Shown: positions 9,696 to 19,061, counted from the first letter of the stretch. The stretch: DNA of 64,000 nucleotides from Winogradskyella vincentii (GCF_020166345.1 NZ_JAIUJS010000003.1:1-64000); one strand, 5' to 3'. Notes: generated by a model not told the origin, from the letters alone. Numbers and translations: made by a program.

Positions 9696-11144
9696 CTAGT
9701 AATAAGCGTAGCGTCTTACTTTTGAAATATATTTTGCTAATCTAATAACTTGATGACTGTATCCGTATTCATTATCGTACCATACGTAAAGTATAATATT
9801 AGTTCCATCTTTTCTAACGATAGAGGCTTTACTATCATATATTGATGGTGCTGAGCTCCCTACAATATCAGTTGATACCAATTCATCGCTCATTTCATAT
9901 TTAATCTGCTCTACCAAATCACCTTCAAGAGCATATTTTTTCATAATTGTGTTTAAACTTTCCAACGAAGTTTTCTTATCCAACTGTAAATTTAAAATTG
10001 CTAGAGAACCGTTTGGTACAGGAACTCTTATGGCATTAGATGTTAATTTGCCATCTAAAGATGGTAACGCTTTACTGACAGCTTGGCCTGCACCAGTCTC
10101 CGTAATAACCATGTTTAAACCAGCAGCTCTTCCTCTTCTATATTTTTTATGAAAATTGTCTACCAGATTTTGATCGTTAGTGTAAGCATGAATAGTCTCC
10201 AAATGCCCTGACTTAATTCCGAACGAGTCTTCAATTGCTTTTAGAACTGGTGTAATGGCATTGGTAGTACATGAAGCGGCCGAATAGATTTTAACTTTAT
10301 CAGGATCGTGTTCTTTGTGGTTTACACCATGAACGATATTTGGAATACCTTTACCAGGTGCAGTTAGTAGCACTTTGTCTATACCCTTTGCTTTTAAGTG
10401 TCTGCCAAGTGCTTTTTTGTCTCTGAAAGCACCTGTATTATCTATAACAAGCGCATTTTTAATGCCGTATTTTGTATAATCTATTTCTATTGGTGCGTTT
10501 GCAGAAATAATATTTACGGTCGTACCATTGATGATTAGAGCATTATTATCAATATCAGTTGTTACTATACCAGAAAAGTCACCGTGTACAGAATCATTTC
10601 TTAGTAATGATGCTCTTTTTTCTAAAACAGTTTGAGTTATTTCACCGCGAGTAACAATTGCTCTTAATCGTAATTGACTACCAGATCCGGTTCTTGTCAT
10701 TAATTCTCTTGCAACTAATCGTCCAATTCTTCCAAAACCATATAGAACAACATCTTTTGGTTCAATTGCATTGTTATTTTTTGATTCCTTGAGTTTTGCA
10801 GAAACAAAAGCGGTTGCATTGCCATACTTTTGATCTTCCATGTGATACTCGTATGTAAGTTTACCAATATCTAGTTTTGCTGGAGGAATATTTAATTTAC
10901 TAATAGCCTGAGCTATCTCAACAGAATCAAAAATAGAAATTGGTTTTTGTACAAATTCACCAGCATATTCATGCAGGTTAAGAATCTCGCTAACATTTTT
11001 GTCTATAAGCTGATTTCTGAAAAGAACAATTTCTATGGATTTGTCGTACCATAAATCTGTAATGATTTTAATAAATTCTACCGTTGCTCTGCGACGATCT
11101 GCTTGAAAGGCCAACTCTTTTTCGTAAGTGTCGTTAAAACCCAT
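9696..11144 (-). CDS. gap: Glyceraldehyde-3-phosphate dehydrogenase, long Bacteroidota form
   Basis: The enzyme oxidises glyceraldehyde-3-phosphate to 1,3-bisphosphoglycerate with NAD(P)+. The Rossmann motif GFGRIGR is at residues 136-142 and the catalytic cysteine is Cys292 in SAASCTTNAITPV, with the partner histidine in ETIHAYTNDQN. At 482 residues it is ~145 longer than classical GAPDH; the extra length is an N-terminal helical region (about 1-125). Such long forms are common in Bacteroidota, often beside a classical copy, and may favour gluconeogenesis, though that is inference. It is monocistronic with its own terminator; TATTTTTG (11177-11184) upstream is a probable -7 box. Confidence 0.95.
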   Translation of the reverse strand: MGFNDTYEKELAFQADRRRATVEFIKIITDLWYDKSIEIVLFRNQLIDKNVSEILNLHEYAGEFVQKPISIFDSVEIAQAISKLNIPPAKLDIGKLTYEYHMEDQKYGNATAFVSAKLKESKNNNAIEPKDVVLYGFGRIGRLVARELMTRTGSGSQLRLRAIVTRGEITQTVLEKRASLLRNDSVHGDFSGIVTTDIDNNALIINGTTVNIISANAPIEIDYTKYGIKNALVIDNTGAFRDKKALGRHLKAKGIDKVLLTAPGKGIPNIVHGVNHKEHDPDKVKIYSAASCTTNAITPVLKAIEDSFGIKSGHLETIHAYTNDQNLVDNFHKKYRRGRAAGLNMVITETGAGQAVSKALPSLDGKLTSNAIRVPVPNGSLAILNLQLDKKTSLESLNTIMKKYALEGDLVEQIKYEMSDELVSTDIVGSSAPSIYDSKASIVRKDGTNIILYVWYDNEYGYSHQVIRLAKYISKVRRYAYY

Positions 11145-11176
11145 TTTGTTTTGGTTTAGTGATTTAGATTTCGCGG

Positions 11177-11184
11177 CAAAAATA
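11177..11184 (-). promoter_or_regulatory. Putative -7 element of the GAPDH promoter
   Basis: TATTTTTG on the minus strand matches TAnnTTTG and lies 33 bases before the start codon. The -33 region has only a weak match (TGTG for TTTG, 22-base spacing). Confidence 0.5.
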
Positions 11185-11220
11185 CATATTTCAAACGTTT
11201 TCGTAACACATTTTGTCGAA

Positions 11221-11256
11221 AATAAAAACCCTTTAAAGAATTGCTCTTTAAAGGGT
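11221..11256 (-). terminator. Terminator of the HtrA-type protease gene
   Basis: The 11-bp stem ACCCTTTAAAG / CTTTAAAGGGT around a 7-base loop is followed on the minus strand by TTTTTATTTT, 24 bases past the stop codon. Confidence 0.9.
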
Positions 11257-11279
11257 GATTTTAGTAATAAATTATGAAT

Positions 11280-12689
11280 TTATCTGAAATTATATACCGT
11301 TTTCTCTCCTTCGTTATTAATAACTTCAATTTGAAGAGGTTCATTATATCCTCTGGTTTTCAATGCATTTTGGACATCATCAACCGAGTATAGTTTTTTA
11401 CCATTGATTTTTGTCACGATACTACCTTCCTCAACACCATTTTTATTCCAATAATCTTTGTAGTTATCCTCATAAAATTCTGAAATCTTCACACCGTAAT
11501 CAATATTATAGCGTTTAAGGTCTTCTTCTGATGCATTTTTTACATAACCAATTGTCTGTAATAATGTAATTGAAGGCTTCAATAAAGTAACCGGTAAAAT
11601 TTCTTCGCCTCCATCTCTTATAAGTGTAACGTTTACTATGTCATTAGGACTTTTAGTTTTAAGATAGCCAGTTAAATCAGAGAACTTATTAATTTCAACA
11701 TTGTCTACCTTTCTTATTATATCTCCTGATTGAATACCAGCTTTTTCAGCACCTGTTTCCTCTTGTACCTCACTAACATAAAACCCTTCAGTCATATCAA
11801 CTCCTAATTGTTCTGCTGCTTTACTGTTTAATGCACCGCCAACAACACCTAGAATTCCATTTTGTACGTTTCCGTACTCCATAATATCATTAACAATTTT
11901 TCTAGCAATATTACTAGGTACGGCAAATGAATAGCCAATATAAGAGCCTGTTCTTGATGATATAGCGGTATTAATACCAATTAAATCACCATTTGTGTTT
12001 ACTAATGCTCCTCCAGAATTACCTGGATTTACTGCGGCATCAGTTTGGATAAACGATTGTACGTTTTGTCCTGTTAGATCTCTGGACTTGGCACTAATAA
12101 TTCCTGCTGTTACAGTTGAGTTAAGGTTAAATGGATTACCAACAGCCAAAACCCATTCTCCTATTTTTGCATTATCAGAATCACCGAATGCAAGGAATGG
12201 CAATTCTTCTTCAGTCTCAATCTTTATTAGCGCAATGTCAGTAGCTTCGTCAGAACCTACAAGTTCTGCAGTATATACTTTGTTATTATTTAGCGTAATA
12301 CTAATGTCGTTAGCATTTTTAATCACATGATAATTTGTAACAATGTATCCTGAAGGTGATATGATTACTCCACTACCAGTTCCTACTTGAGCTCTTTCGC
12401 TATTTCTACCTGAGAATAAATCGTACATAGTCATAGGAGCGGAAACAATTGCAGTATTTTTAACATGTACCACTGCATCAAGAGATTTTTCGGCTGCTTC
12501 AACAAAACTTGGAGCAACCATACTTGCGACGTTTGTGGTGTTTGTATTTGTTGGTATGTAAATTGGAATTTCAGGTGATTCATTCACCACAACAGGTTTT
12601 ATGTCATCTTCAATTAAAAGTTTATATCCACCAAGGGTTAATAGGCCACCTAAAACCGAAACACATACTAATGTTGCTATCTTCTTCAT
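11280..12689 (-). CDS. HtrA/Deg-family periplasmic serine protease
   Basis: A 469-residue envelope protease/chaperone. An N-terminal membrane anchor or signal (about 5-25) precedes a trypsin-like domain with the full triad: His121 (TNYHVI), Asp151 (EATDIALI) and Ser225 (GNSGGAL). Two PDZ-type domains follow: one around residues 265-365 (GFYVSEVQEETGAEKAGIQSGDII) and a divergent one at about 385-469 (EEGSIVTKINGKKLYSVDDV). The architecture equals DegP/DegQ; it degrades or refolds misfolded envelope proteins. It is monocistronic and divergent from dapF. Whether it is a DegP or DegQ counterpart cannot be decided from sequence. Confidence 0.94.
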   Translation of the reverse strand: MKKIATLVCVSVLGGLLTLGGYKLLIEDDIKPVVVNESPEIPIYIPTNTNTTNVASMVAPSFVEAAEKSLDAVVHVKNTAIVSAPMTMYDLFSGRNSERAQVGTGSGVIISPSGYIVTNYHVIKNANDISITLNNNKVYTAELVGSDEATDIALIKIETEEELPFLAFGDSDNAKIGEWVLAVGNPFNLNSTVTAGIISAKSRDLTGQNVQSFIQTDAAVNPGNSGGALVNTNGDLIGINTAISSRTGSYIGYSFAVPSNIARKIVNDIMEYGNVQNGILGVVGGALNSKAAEQLGVDMTEGFYVSEVQEETGAEKAGIQSGDIIRKVDNVEINKFSDLTGYLKTKSPNDIVNVTLIRDGGEEILPVTLLKPSITLLQTIGYVKNASEEDLKRYNIDYGVKISEFYEDNYKDYWNKNGVEEGSIVTKINGKKLYSVDDVQNALKTRGYNEPLQIEVINNEGEKTVYNFR

Positions 12690-12822
12690 AATTTTTCAGA
12701 TTAAAGTTTAACTATTCAACGATTAAAAATATTGATTTATTGAAATTCAAAATTAATTTTAACTACTATTTAACGTCATTTTTAAAGCTCAATCATCAAG
12801 ACAGATTACTTCCTTTAATTCT

Positions 12823-12830
12823 TATATTTG
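12823..12830 (+). promoter_or_regulatory. Putative -7 element of the dapF promoter
   Basis: TATATTTG exactly fits TAnnTTTG and ends 8 bases before the dapF ATG at 12839. Transcription would then start almost at the start codon. A good -33 TTTG is not visible. Confidence 0.5.
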
Positions 12831-12838
12831 CATGGTAT

Positions 12839-13618
12839 ATGACAACTACTTTTTACAAATATCAAGGCACGGGAAATGATTTTATTATCATTGATAACCG
12901 GCAAAATAAAGTTGACAAAAATAATACCAAACGGATTAAAGAATTTTGCGACCGACGTTTTGGCATTGGAGCTGATGGGTTTATTTTGTTAGAGAATGAC
13001 GAAATTTCAGATTTTAAGATGGTATATTTCAATGCAGATGGCAATGAAAGTAGTATGTGTGGAAACGGTGGGAGATGTATAACTGCATTTGCTAAGTTTT
13101 TAGGCATTATTGATAATGAGACTGCATTTAATGCAATTGATGGGATACATCATGCCAAAATAAAAGATGATATTGTTCACCTTCAAATGAGGAAAGTTGA
13201 AGATGTTGAACTTCATCCAAATCATGTGTTTTTAAATACAGGTTCTCCACATCATGTTGAAGTTGTTAGAAATTTAAAAGACTATGACGTAAAACAAAAT
13301 GGTGCAAAAATCAGATATGGTGAACCCTACTATACACCTGGCAGTAATGTTAATTTTGTAGAGCAAATAACAAATAATACGTTTTCTGTTAGAACTTATG
13401 AGAGAGGTGTTGAAGATGAAACTTTATCGTGTGGTACTGGTGTAACTGCAGTTGCCTTGGCTATGTATTCAAAAAAGCTTGCTAATGAAAATCAGCTTAC
13501 TTTAAAAACACCAGGTGGTGACCTTAAAGTTAGTTTTCAATCAAATGCAAACGGTTACGATGATATTTGGCTTATAGGTCCGGCCAAGCAAGTATTTAAA
13601 GGAGAGTTAGTATGGTAA
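12839..13618 (+). CDS. dapF: Diaminopimelate epimerase DapF
   Basis: DapF converts LL- to meso-diaminopimelate for lysine and peptidoglycan synthesis. The start is placed at the ATG giving MTTTFYKYQGTGNDF because the family begins there; the 33 codons upstream look non-coding and contain the -7 box. The 259-residue enzyme has its two catalytic cysteines: Cys74 in SSMCGNGGRC and Cys198 in LSCGTGVTAVAL. It overlaps the next gene by 7 bases (TATGGTAA), which implies translational coupling. A second lysine-pathway gene, dapA, lies at 32628. Confidence 0.97.
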   Translation: MTTTFYKYQGTGNDFIIIDNRQNKVDKNNTKRIKEFCDRRFGIGADGFILLENDEISDFKMVYFNADGNESSMCGNGGRCITAFAKFLGIIDNETAFNAIDGIHHAKIKDDIVHLQMRKVEDVELHPNHVFLNTGSPHHVEVVRNLKDYDVKQNGAKIRYGEPYYTPGSNVNFVEQITNNTFSVRTYERGVEDETLSCGTGVTAVALAMYSKKLANENQLTLKTPGGDLKVSFQSNANGYDDIWLIGPAKQVFKGELVW

Positions 13619-14139
13619 GTCTTAAAGGAAATAATATTTATTTAAGAGCTTTAGAACCAGAAGATTTGGAATTTGTTTATAGTATAGAAAACAATACAAG
13701 TTTCTGGGAATTAAGTGATACTAAGCAACCATATTCCCGTTACATTATAAAAGAATATCTACAAAATGCTAAACAAGATATTTTTGAAGCAAAACAACTT
13801 CGGTTGGCAATTTGCGAAAATTCAACCAATGAACTTCTAGGTTTAATTGATTTGTATGATTTTAATCCAATTCATAATAGAGCAGGATTGGGGATATTAA
13901 TTAAGGACGAGTCTAATAGAGGTAAAGGTGTTGGTAAAGAGTCATTAAATTTGCTTATGAATTATTGTTTTAAAGCGTTGCATTTAAAGCAGGTTTATGC
14001 AAATATTTCAGAGAATAATTTGGCTAGTTTAAAATTATTTGAAACTAATGGTTTTGAAATTATTGGATTGAAGAAAGATTGGCGGTTTGATGGGGTGATA
14101 TACACGAACGAATACATTTTACAACGAATAAATAATTAA
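13612..14139 (+). CDS. GNAT-family N-acetyltransferase (RimJ/RimL-like)
   Basis: A 175-residue acetyl-CoA-dependent acetyltransferase. The start LKGNNIYLRALEPEDLEFVY and the acetyl-CoA site DESNRGKGVGKESLNLLMNY (the R/Q-x-x-G-x-G/A motif as RGKGVG), then the NISENNLASLKLFETNGFEI segment, place it in the RimJ/RimL-like subgroup that modifies protein or small-molecule amines. The substrate is not predictable. It sits between dapF and mltG with a 7-base overlap and a 3-base gap, an arrangement often seen in Flavobacteriaceae. Confidence 0.92.
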   Translation: MVSLKGNNIYLRALEPEDLEFVYSIENNTSFWELSDTKQPYSRYIIKEYLQNAKQDIFEAKQLRLAICENSTNELLGLIDLYDFNPIHNRAGLGILIKDESNRGKGVGKESLNLLMNYCFKALHLKQVYANISENNLASLKLFETNGFEIIGLKKDWRFDGVIYTNEYILQRINN

Positions 14140-14142
14140 TTC

Positions 14143-15189
14143 ATGTACATAAAGAAAATTCTTTGGGCAATTGCTTTAATAGGACTTTTTATATTCGGCA
14201 TTATAGCGTATTATGTTTACGGAGCCATGTTTGAGCCAAATACAGCATTTAATAATGATGTAGCATATATATACATACCAACAGATGCTAACTATAATGA
14301 CGTAAGATTACAGCTTGAACCTATTCTTAAGGATATAAATAGTTTTGATGCCCTTGCAAAACAAAAAAAATATACTTCAAATATTAAGTCTGGTAAATTT
14401 GCTATTAAAAATGGAATGAATAATAATGACATAATCAATTCCATTCGTATTGGTAAGGGTTTAGAAGTTGTCGCCTCATTTAATAATCAAAATAGCCTAG
14501 AGGCTTTAGCTGGAAGAATAAGTACTCAAATTGAAGCTGATAGTGCTTCATTACTTATGTCCATGAAAGATGAAACGTTTTTAGAGGTAAATGGATTCAC
14601 TTTAGAAAATGCATTAGGAATGTATATGCCCAATAGTTATAAATTTTATTGGAATACTTCTGCTGATCAGTTTAGGGATAAAATGCTTTCTGAGTATAAG
14701 CGTTTTTGGAATGACTCTAAAATAGCAAAAGCAAAGGCTTTAAATTTATCACCTAATGATGTAATTACCCTTGCATCTATTGTGCATGAAGAATCTAAGA
14801 AAAAAGATGAACAACCAAGAGTTGCAGGTGTTTACTTAAATAGATTAAGAATAGGGATGCCCTTGCAAGCTGACCCTACACTAAAATTTGCTGCTTACAA
14901 ACTGCCTAAATATAAGAATACAGTTATTAGAAGGGTATTAAATGTGCATAAGGAAATAGATTCACCATATAATACGTATAAGAATCGTGGTTTACCTCCT
15001 GGATTAATTGCAATGCCAGATTTATCTGCTGTTAATGCTGTGCTTAATGCTGAAAAGCATAGCTATCTTTATTTTGCGGCTGATGCGAAAAAGCTTGGTT
15101 ATCATAAGTTTGCCAAGACGCTTGCGCAGCATAATAACAATGCCAGAGAATATCAAAGATACTTGTCATCTCAAGGTATTAACAAGTAA
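14143..15189 (+). CDS. mltG: Endolytic murein transglycosylase MltG
   Basis: MltG cuts nascent glycan strands inside the chain and is thought to set their length. The 348-residue protein has one N-terminal transmembrane helix (about 7-27), a LysM-like subdomain (about 40-115; YIYIPTDANYNDVRLQLEP) and the YceG catalytic domain with ITLASIVHEESKK, where Glu217 aligns with the family's catalytic glutamate, then RVAGVYLNRLRIGMPLQADP and PYNTYKNRGLPPGLIAMP. It belongs to the dapF-acetyltransferase-mltG run. The following gene starts 1 base after its stop. Confidence 0.95.
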   Translation: MYIKKILWAIALIGLFIFGIIAYYVYGAMFEPNTAFNNDVAYIYIPTDANYNDVRLQLEPILKDINSFDALAKQKKYTSNIKSGKFAIKNGMNNNDIINSIRIGKGLEVVASFNNQNSLEALAGRISTQIEADSASLLMSMKDETFLEVNGFTLENALGMYMPNSYKFYWNTSADQFRDKMLSEYKRFWNDSKIAKAKALNLSPNDVITLASIVHEESKKKDEQPRVAGVYLNRLRIGMPLQADPTLKFAAYKLPKYKNTVIRRVLNVHKEIDSPYNTYKNRGLPPGLIAMPDLSAVNAVLNAEKHSYLYFAADAKKLGYHKFAKTLAQHNNNAREYQRYLSSQGINK

Positions 15190-15190
15190 T

Positions 15191-16099
15191 ATGTTTAAAC
15201 TCAATGTAATTCTAGTTTATCTTTTAACCTGTTTTACGTTTTGCAGTTATTCTCAGTCAGATAATGCCAATTTCTTAAAGCCTAGTGATTCACTTAATAT
15301 TTCTAGAAGAAATTCAGTGATAATAACAGAAGCATCATTGGCGTCAATATCATTGATAGGTCTAAACGAATTGTGGTATGCTGATTACCCAAGATCTAAT
15401 TTCAAAACAGTTAATGACAGTGAAGATTGGTTGCAGATGGATAAACTTGGCCATTTTTATTCTTCATATCAATTGGGTAGGTTGGGTGCAAATACCTTGA
15501 ATTGGGCAGGAGTTAGTAATAATGATCAGTTAATTTATGGATCAACTCTTGGATTGGGTTTTTTAACTGCTGTTGAAATAATGGACGGTTTCTCTGATGA
15601 ATGGGGATTTTCATGGTCTGATATGGCAGCAAATGTTGTAGGAACAGGGCTTTATGTAGGTCAGGAATTATTATGGAAGGATCAAAGAATTGTATTGAAA
15701 TATTCATTCCATACTACCAATTATGCTAATCAAAGACCTGATGTTTTGGGCGATGGTATTTTTGAGGAAGTTTTAAAAGATTATAATGGACAGACCTATT
15801 GGTTAAGTGCGAATATCAATTCATTTTTAAAGACTGAAAAAATCCCAAATTGGCTCAATTTAGCATTTGGTTATGGTGCCGATGGTATGCTGACTGGAGA
15901 TCCAATGGATCCATTATTTTCAAATCAAAATAGAGTTAGGCAGTATTACCTCAGTTTAGATATTGATTTAACTAGAATTAAAACAAATTCTCACCTCCTA
16001 AATACCATATTTGACGTTTTAAACATAATTAAGATACCTTTTCCAACAATAGAGCTTAATAGTGAAGGTCGTTTAAAGTTCCATTATATCTACTTTTAA
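15191..16099 (+). CDS. DUF2279 (YfiM-like) exported protein
   Basis: A 302-residue protein starting at the ATG 1 base after mltG. The open frame extends further upstream, but that part lies inside mltG and lacks a signal sequence, whereas the chosen start gives a clear one (1-22, ending FCSYSQ). The body matches DUF2279 with WLQMDKLGHFYSSYQLGRL (conserved DK-GH), ALGxGFLTAVEIMDGFSDEWGFSW-type helices and repeated Asp/His/Glu residues inside helices. The family is a predicted periplasmic or membrane-associated protein of unknown function; YfiM is a putative lipoprotein. Co-transcription with mltG suggests an envelope role. Confidence 0.88.
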   Translation: MFKLNVILVYLLTCFTFCSYSQSDNANFLKPSDSLNISRRNSVIITEASLASISLIGLNELWYADYPRSNFKTVNDSEDWLQMDKLGHFYSSYQLGRLGANTLNWAGVSNNDQLIYGSTLGLGFLTAVEIMDGFSDEWGFSWSDMAANVVGTGLYVGQELLWKDQRIVLKYSFHTTNYANQRPDVLGDGIFEEVLKDYNGQTYWLSANINSFLKTEKIPNWLNLAFGYGADGMLTGDPMDPLFSNQNRVRQYYLSLDIDLTRIKTNSHLLNTIFDVLNIIKIPFPTIELNSEGRLKFHYIYF

Positions 16100-16151
16100 T
16101 GAACGTTAACAAACCTTAACACGTTGATTTTCAGAAAATAAAAAAAAGTCG

Positions 16152-16159
16152 TAAATTTG
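16152..16159 (+). promoter_or_regulatory. Putative -7 element of the lysozyme-like gene
   Basis: TAAATTTG matches TAnnTTTG, 55 bases before the start codon. A T-rich TTTT stretch 20 bases upstream may act as a weak -33 element. Confidence 0.55.
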
Positions 16160-16214
16160 CAGCCGATTTAGTAAAAAGAATTGGGGAATAAATTTTACTA
16201 AGAAATTAGCTTAT

Positions 16215-16877
16215 ATGGTTAAGAATAAAGTTAAAAGTATTGTTTTACCATTTTCAATCTGTTTTGTAATAGCATTAGCTTTATACCCAGATTCTAAATT
16301 AAATCCTGATAAGTACTCTACTAAGGGATTAGAACTAGACTATAATATAAAAGAAGATATAGCTATGAATTCTCATTTTAATGATATTGAGAATGAGCAA
16401 ACTATCTTTACACCATTTCTAGGAAAATCATTTGAAGGATTTAAAGAAGCCATAGCCTTTAAAGAGTCTAGGGGAGATTACTTCACGGTAAACACACTTG
16501 GATACTTAGGTAAATATCAGTTTGGTTCTGAAACTCTTAAGACCATTGGTATTTATAGGCCAAATAGCTTTTTGCACAACCCAGAACTTCAAGAAAAGGC
16601 TTTTGTTGCAAATGCAGAACGTAATAAGTGGATTCTAAGAAAAGACATTAAACGTTTTGAAGGTAAGCAAATTGCTGGAGTTGAAATCACAGAATCTGGT
16701 ATTTTGGCTGCAGCACATTTAGCGGGTCCAGGCAGTGTTAAAAAGTTTTTAAGAAGCTATGGTGGACATAATTTTTCTGATGCCTACGGTTCTACCGTTA
16801 AGCATTATATGAAAAAGTTTTCTGGTTACGATACTTCAGTATTGAAACCAAACAAAAAGGCAAAGGCAAGAATTTAA
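16215..16877 (+). CDS. Exported lysozyme-like (SLT-fold) peptidoglycan-active protein
   Basis: A 220-residue protein with an N-terminal signal/anchor (about 7-25, IVLPFSICFVIALALY). A lysozyme-superfamily core follows: AFKESRGDYFTVN, where Glu84-Ser85 fits the catalytic ES motif of lytic transglycosylases, LGYLGKYQFGSETL (the GxYQF motif) and ILAAAHLAGPGSVKKFLRSYG (the AAHLxG motif). It probably cuts glycan strands in the periplasm or binds them; homologs are sometimes labelled LysM or peptidoglycan-binding although no LysM repeat is visible here. It ends tail-to-tail with the methyltransferase gene, 1 base apart. Confidence 0.8.
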   Translation: MVKNKVKSIVLPFSICFVIALALYPDSKLNPDKYSTKGLELDYNIKEDIAMNSHFNDIENEQTIFTPFLGKSFEGFKEAIAFKESRGDYFTVNTLGYLGKYQFGSETLKTIGIYRPNSFLHNPELQEKAFVANAERNKWILRKDIKRFEGKQIAGVEITESGILAAAHLAGPGSVKKFLRSYGGHNFSDAYGSTVKHYMKKFSGYDTSVLKPNKKAKARI

Positions 16878-16878
16878 T

Positions 16879-17592
16879 CTAATCCTTTTTAAGTATAAAA
16901 ATAGCAGGCCTTTTATGAAGGTCTTCTTTTTTGTTTTTCCATTCCTTAGCAGACATTGTTCTAATGTATTCAGTCGGTAATGTGATATCACAAGCAACAC
17001 AGACCTTGGTGTTTGGTTGCAAAATGGCAATCATATCATCTAACAACTTATTGTTGCGGTAAGGTGTTTCAATGAAAATCTGAGTTTGGTTCTGTTCAGA
17101 AGAAATACGCTCAAGGGATTTTAGTTTTGACTTACGTTCTGCTTTATCGATTGGTAAGTATCCATTAAAAGCAAAATTTTGACCATTCATACCGGAAGCC
17201 ATTAATGCCAAAGTTATGGAAGATGGTCCCACCAAAGGTACAACCCTAATATTCATCTGATGAGCGAGTCTAACTATATCCGCTCCTGGGTCGGCAATTG
17301 CAGGACATCCTGCCTCAGAGAGAAGGCCTACCGATATCCCTGTAAGACAGGGGTTTAAAAATGTGTTTCTTTCTTCAATACTTGTGTATTTATTCAACAC
17401 TTTTATTTTAAGAGAAGGTTGTGATTTACTTGGTGTTACACGTTTTATGAATCTACGAGCTGTTTTTTCATTCTCTACTATGTAATTGTCAATATCTTCA
17501 ATTGTTTTTTTAATAGAAATAGGTAATACTTCCAATGGTGGATTATCTCCTAATCGAGTGGGTATAAGATATAATTTACCGTAGGTGTCCAT
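16879..17592 (-). CDS. RsmI-type SAM-dependent (tetrapyrrole methylase fold) methyltransferase
   Basis: A 237-residue member of the tetrapyrrole-methylase superfamily, closest in pattern to RsmI (2'-O-methylation of C1402 in 16S rRNA). Visible motifs are GKLYLIPTRLGDNP in place of the usual ATPIGN start, GLLSEAGCPAIADPGADIVR (SAM and substrate loop), and VVPLVGPSSITLALMASGMNG. It lacks the C-terminal extension of full-length RsmI (~280 residues), and the altered N-motif suggests a paralog with another RNA substrate; flavobacteria often have both forms. It starts 1 base before the end of the next upstream gene on the same strand. Confidence 0.85.
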   Translation of the reverse strand: MDTYGKLYLIPTRLGDNPPLEVLPISIKKTIEDIDNYIVENEKTARRFIKRVTPSKSQPSLKIKVLNKYTSIEERNTFLNPCLTGISVGLLSEAGCPAIADPGADIVRLAHQMNIRVVPLVGPSSITLALMASGMNGQNFAFNGYLPIDKAERKSKLKSLERISSEQNQTQIFIETPYRNNKLLDDMIAILQPNTKVCVACDITLPTEYIRTMSAKEWKNKKEDLHKRPAIFILKKD

Positions 17593-18990
17593 TTATTCGA
17601 GTATAAGTTTTTGAACAAATTCATTTCCTGTTTCTGTACTACACTTTATTAAATAAAGACCTGCACTTAAAGTTGAAACGTTAAGATCAAATACGGTTTC
17701 AGAGGTGCGTAATTCATTTAATATTTTCTTTCCCTGAACATCGAAAATCTCGATGTAAGTGTTTTCATTGCTATTAATTCTTGAGAAATCTATTTGTACT
17801 AGATTGGTTGCTGGGTTTGGATAAATAGTCATTTCTGAAAAACTAGATTCATCAACACTCAAGGAGGTATCGATAAGTTTATAGATGTTGCCAGAAGAAA
17901 TATCAGAGATATAAAGTTCACCATTTATATCCTCGCCAAAAGCTACCCAATTTCCAGGAAAATCAACAAGTGTCATATCCCAGTTTGCTCCATTTTCAAC
18001 CAAGTAACCAATTTCGCCACTACAATAGTCTGCAAAAAAGTAAAGTCCATTGAAATTTGCATACATATTTCCTCGATATCTATAACCTCCGGTTATAGAG
18101 CATTTAAATTGTCCGCTGTTGTGGTTGTAATCTGCAACTGGAAAGGTCAATGTAGATGGAGCAGGGCATCCACTAGTGTTGTATGTTGCGTTAGCTTCAT
18201 AGCATCGCCAACCATAATTTAGACCAGCCTCAGTTGAGGTCGCTCTATTAATCTCTTCATATGCATTTTGGCCTACATCTGCAATCCAGATATCACCATT
18301 TAATTGATCAAACGAAAACTTCCAGGGATTCCTTAAGCCATAAGCCCAAATTTCTTCGCTACTAGTAGCGCTTTCATGAAAAGGATTGTCACTAGGAATT
18401 GCATAATTATTTCCGTTTTCAGTATTGTCTATGTCAATTCTGAGAATTTTCCCTAATAAGTTGGTTAGATTTTGAGAGTTGTTTTGTGGGTCACCACCGG
18501 AACCGCCATCTCCAGATGAAATATATAAATATCCATCTTGTCCAAATGCCATGTCACCACCATTATGATTAGAAAAAGGTTGAGAATAAGTTAGAATAAT
18601 TAACTCCGAAGAAGCATCTGCAACTAAAGGATTTGTGCCACTTCTGTTATATCTAGAGATTACTGTATTTCCTGAGTTATTAATGTAATTAAGGTAAAAA
18701 TAGCCATTACTTGCATAACTAGGGTGAAAAGCTAAACCCAAAAGACCTCTTTCATTCCCGAAGTTTATGACTTTAGAGTCAATATTTAAAAAAGGGGTTG
18801 CTTCGACAGAACCGTCGGAATTAACAACTCTAATATAACCATCTTGTTCAACAACATATAATTTGTCATCGCCTGCGTGTTTAATATTTACAGGTCTATC
18901 GAAGTTTTGAGCAAAGAGTTGTATATCTAATTCTTGAGCTGTCAGTGAAAAGCTAAAAAGTAGGCAAATTGTAGAGGCTAAAATTTTCAT
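17593..18990 (-). CDS. Secreted PQQ-dependent sugar dehydrogenase-like protein with T9SS sorting domain
   Basis: A 465-residue exported protein: signal peptide (1-18, ending LTAQ), a six-bladed glucose/sorbosone dehydrogenase propeller (about 20-365) and a type A sorting domain (about 385-465; MTIYPNPATNLVQIDFS ... LSAGLYLIKC). Landmarks of the propeller are DDKLYVVEQDGYIRVV, FSNHNGGDMAFGQDGYLYIS with the catalytic-type His, and ISSGDGGSGGDPQNN. Relatives are soluble aldose sugar dehydrogenases using PQQ, or animal HHIP-like proteins. The C-terminal domain directs export by the type IX system to the cell surface. The substrate is unknown. Confidence 0.9.
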   Translation of the reverse strand: MKILASTICLLFSFSLTAQELDIQLFAQNFDRPVNIKHAGDDKLYVVEQDGYIRVVNSDGSVEATPFLNIDSKVINFGNERGLLGLAFHPSYASNGYFYLNYINNSGNTVISRYNRSGTNPLVADASSELIILTYSQPFSNHNGGDMAFGQDGYLYISSGDGGSGGDPQNNSQNLTNLLGKILRIDIDNTENGNNYAIPSDNPFHESATSSEEIWAYGLRNPWKFSFDQLNGDIWIADVGQNAYEEINRATSTEAGLNYGWRCYEANATYNTSGCPAPSTLTFPVADYNHNSGQFKCSITGGYRYRGNMYANFNGLYFFADYCSGEIGYLVENGANWDMTLVDFPGNWVAFGEDINGELYISDISSGNIYKLIDTSLSVDESSFSEMTIYPNPATNLVQIDFSRINSNENTYIEIFDVQGKKILNELRTSETVFDLNVSTLSAGLYLIKCSTETGNEFVQKLILE

Positions 18991-19061
18991 TATAACTAAT
19001 TAGTGGATTAAGACTAAATTACAAAAAAGTAAATTATTTAAATAAAGGGTTAAAATAGCGA

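Noticed and set aside
12740-12838. N-terminal extension of dapF by 33 residues
   Set aside because: The family begins at MTTTFYKYQGTGNDF, and the extension contains the -7 promoter element.
15008-15190. N-terminal extension of the DUF2279 gene into mltG
   Set aside because: It overlaps mltG in another frame and only the start at 15191 gives a signal peptide.
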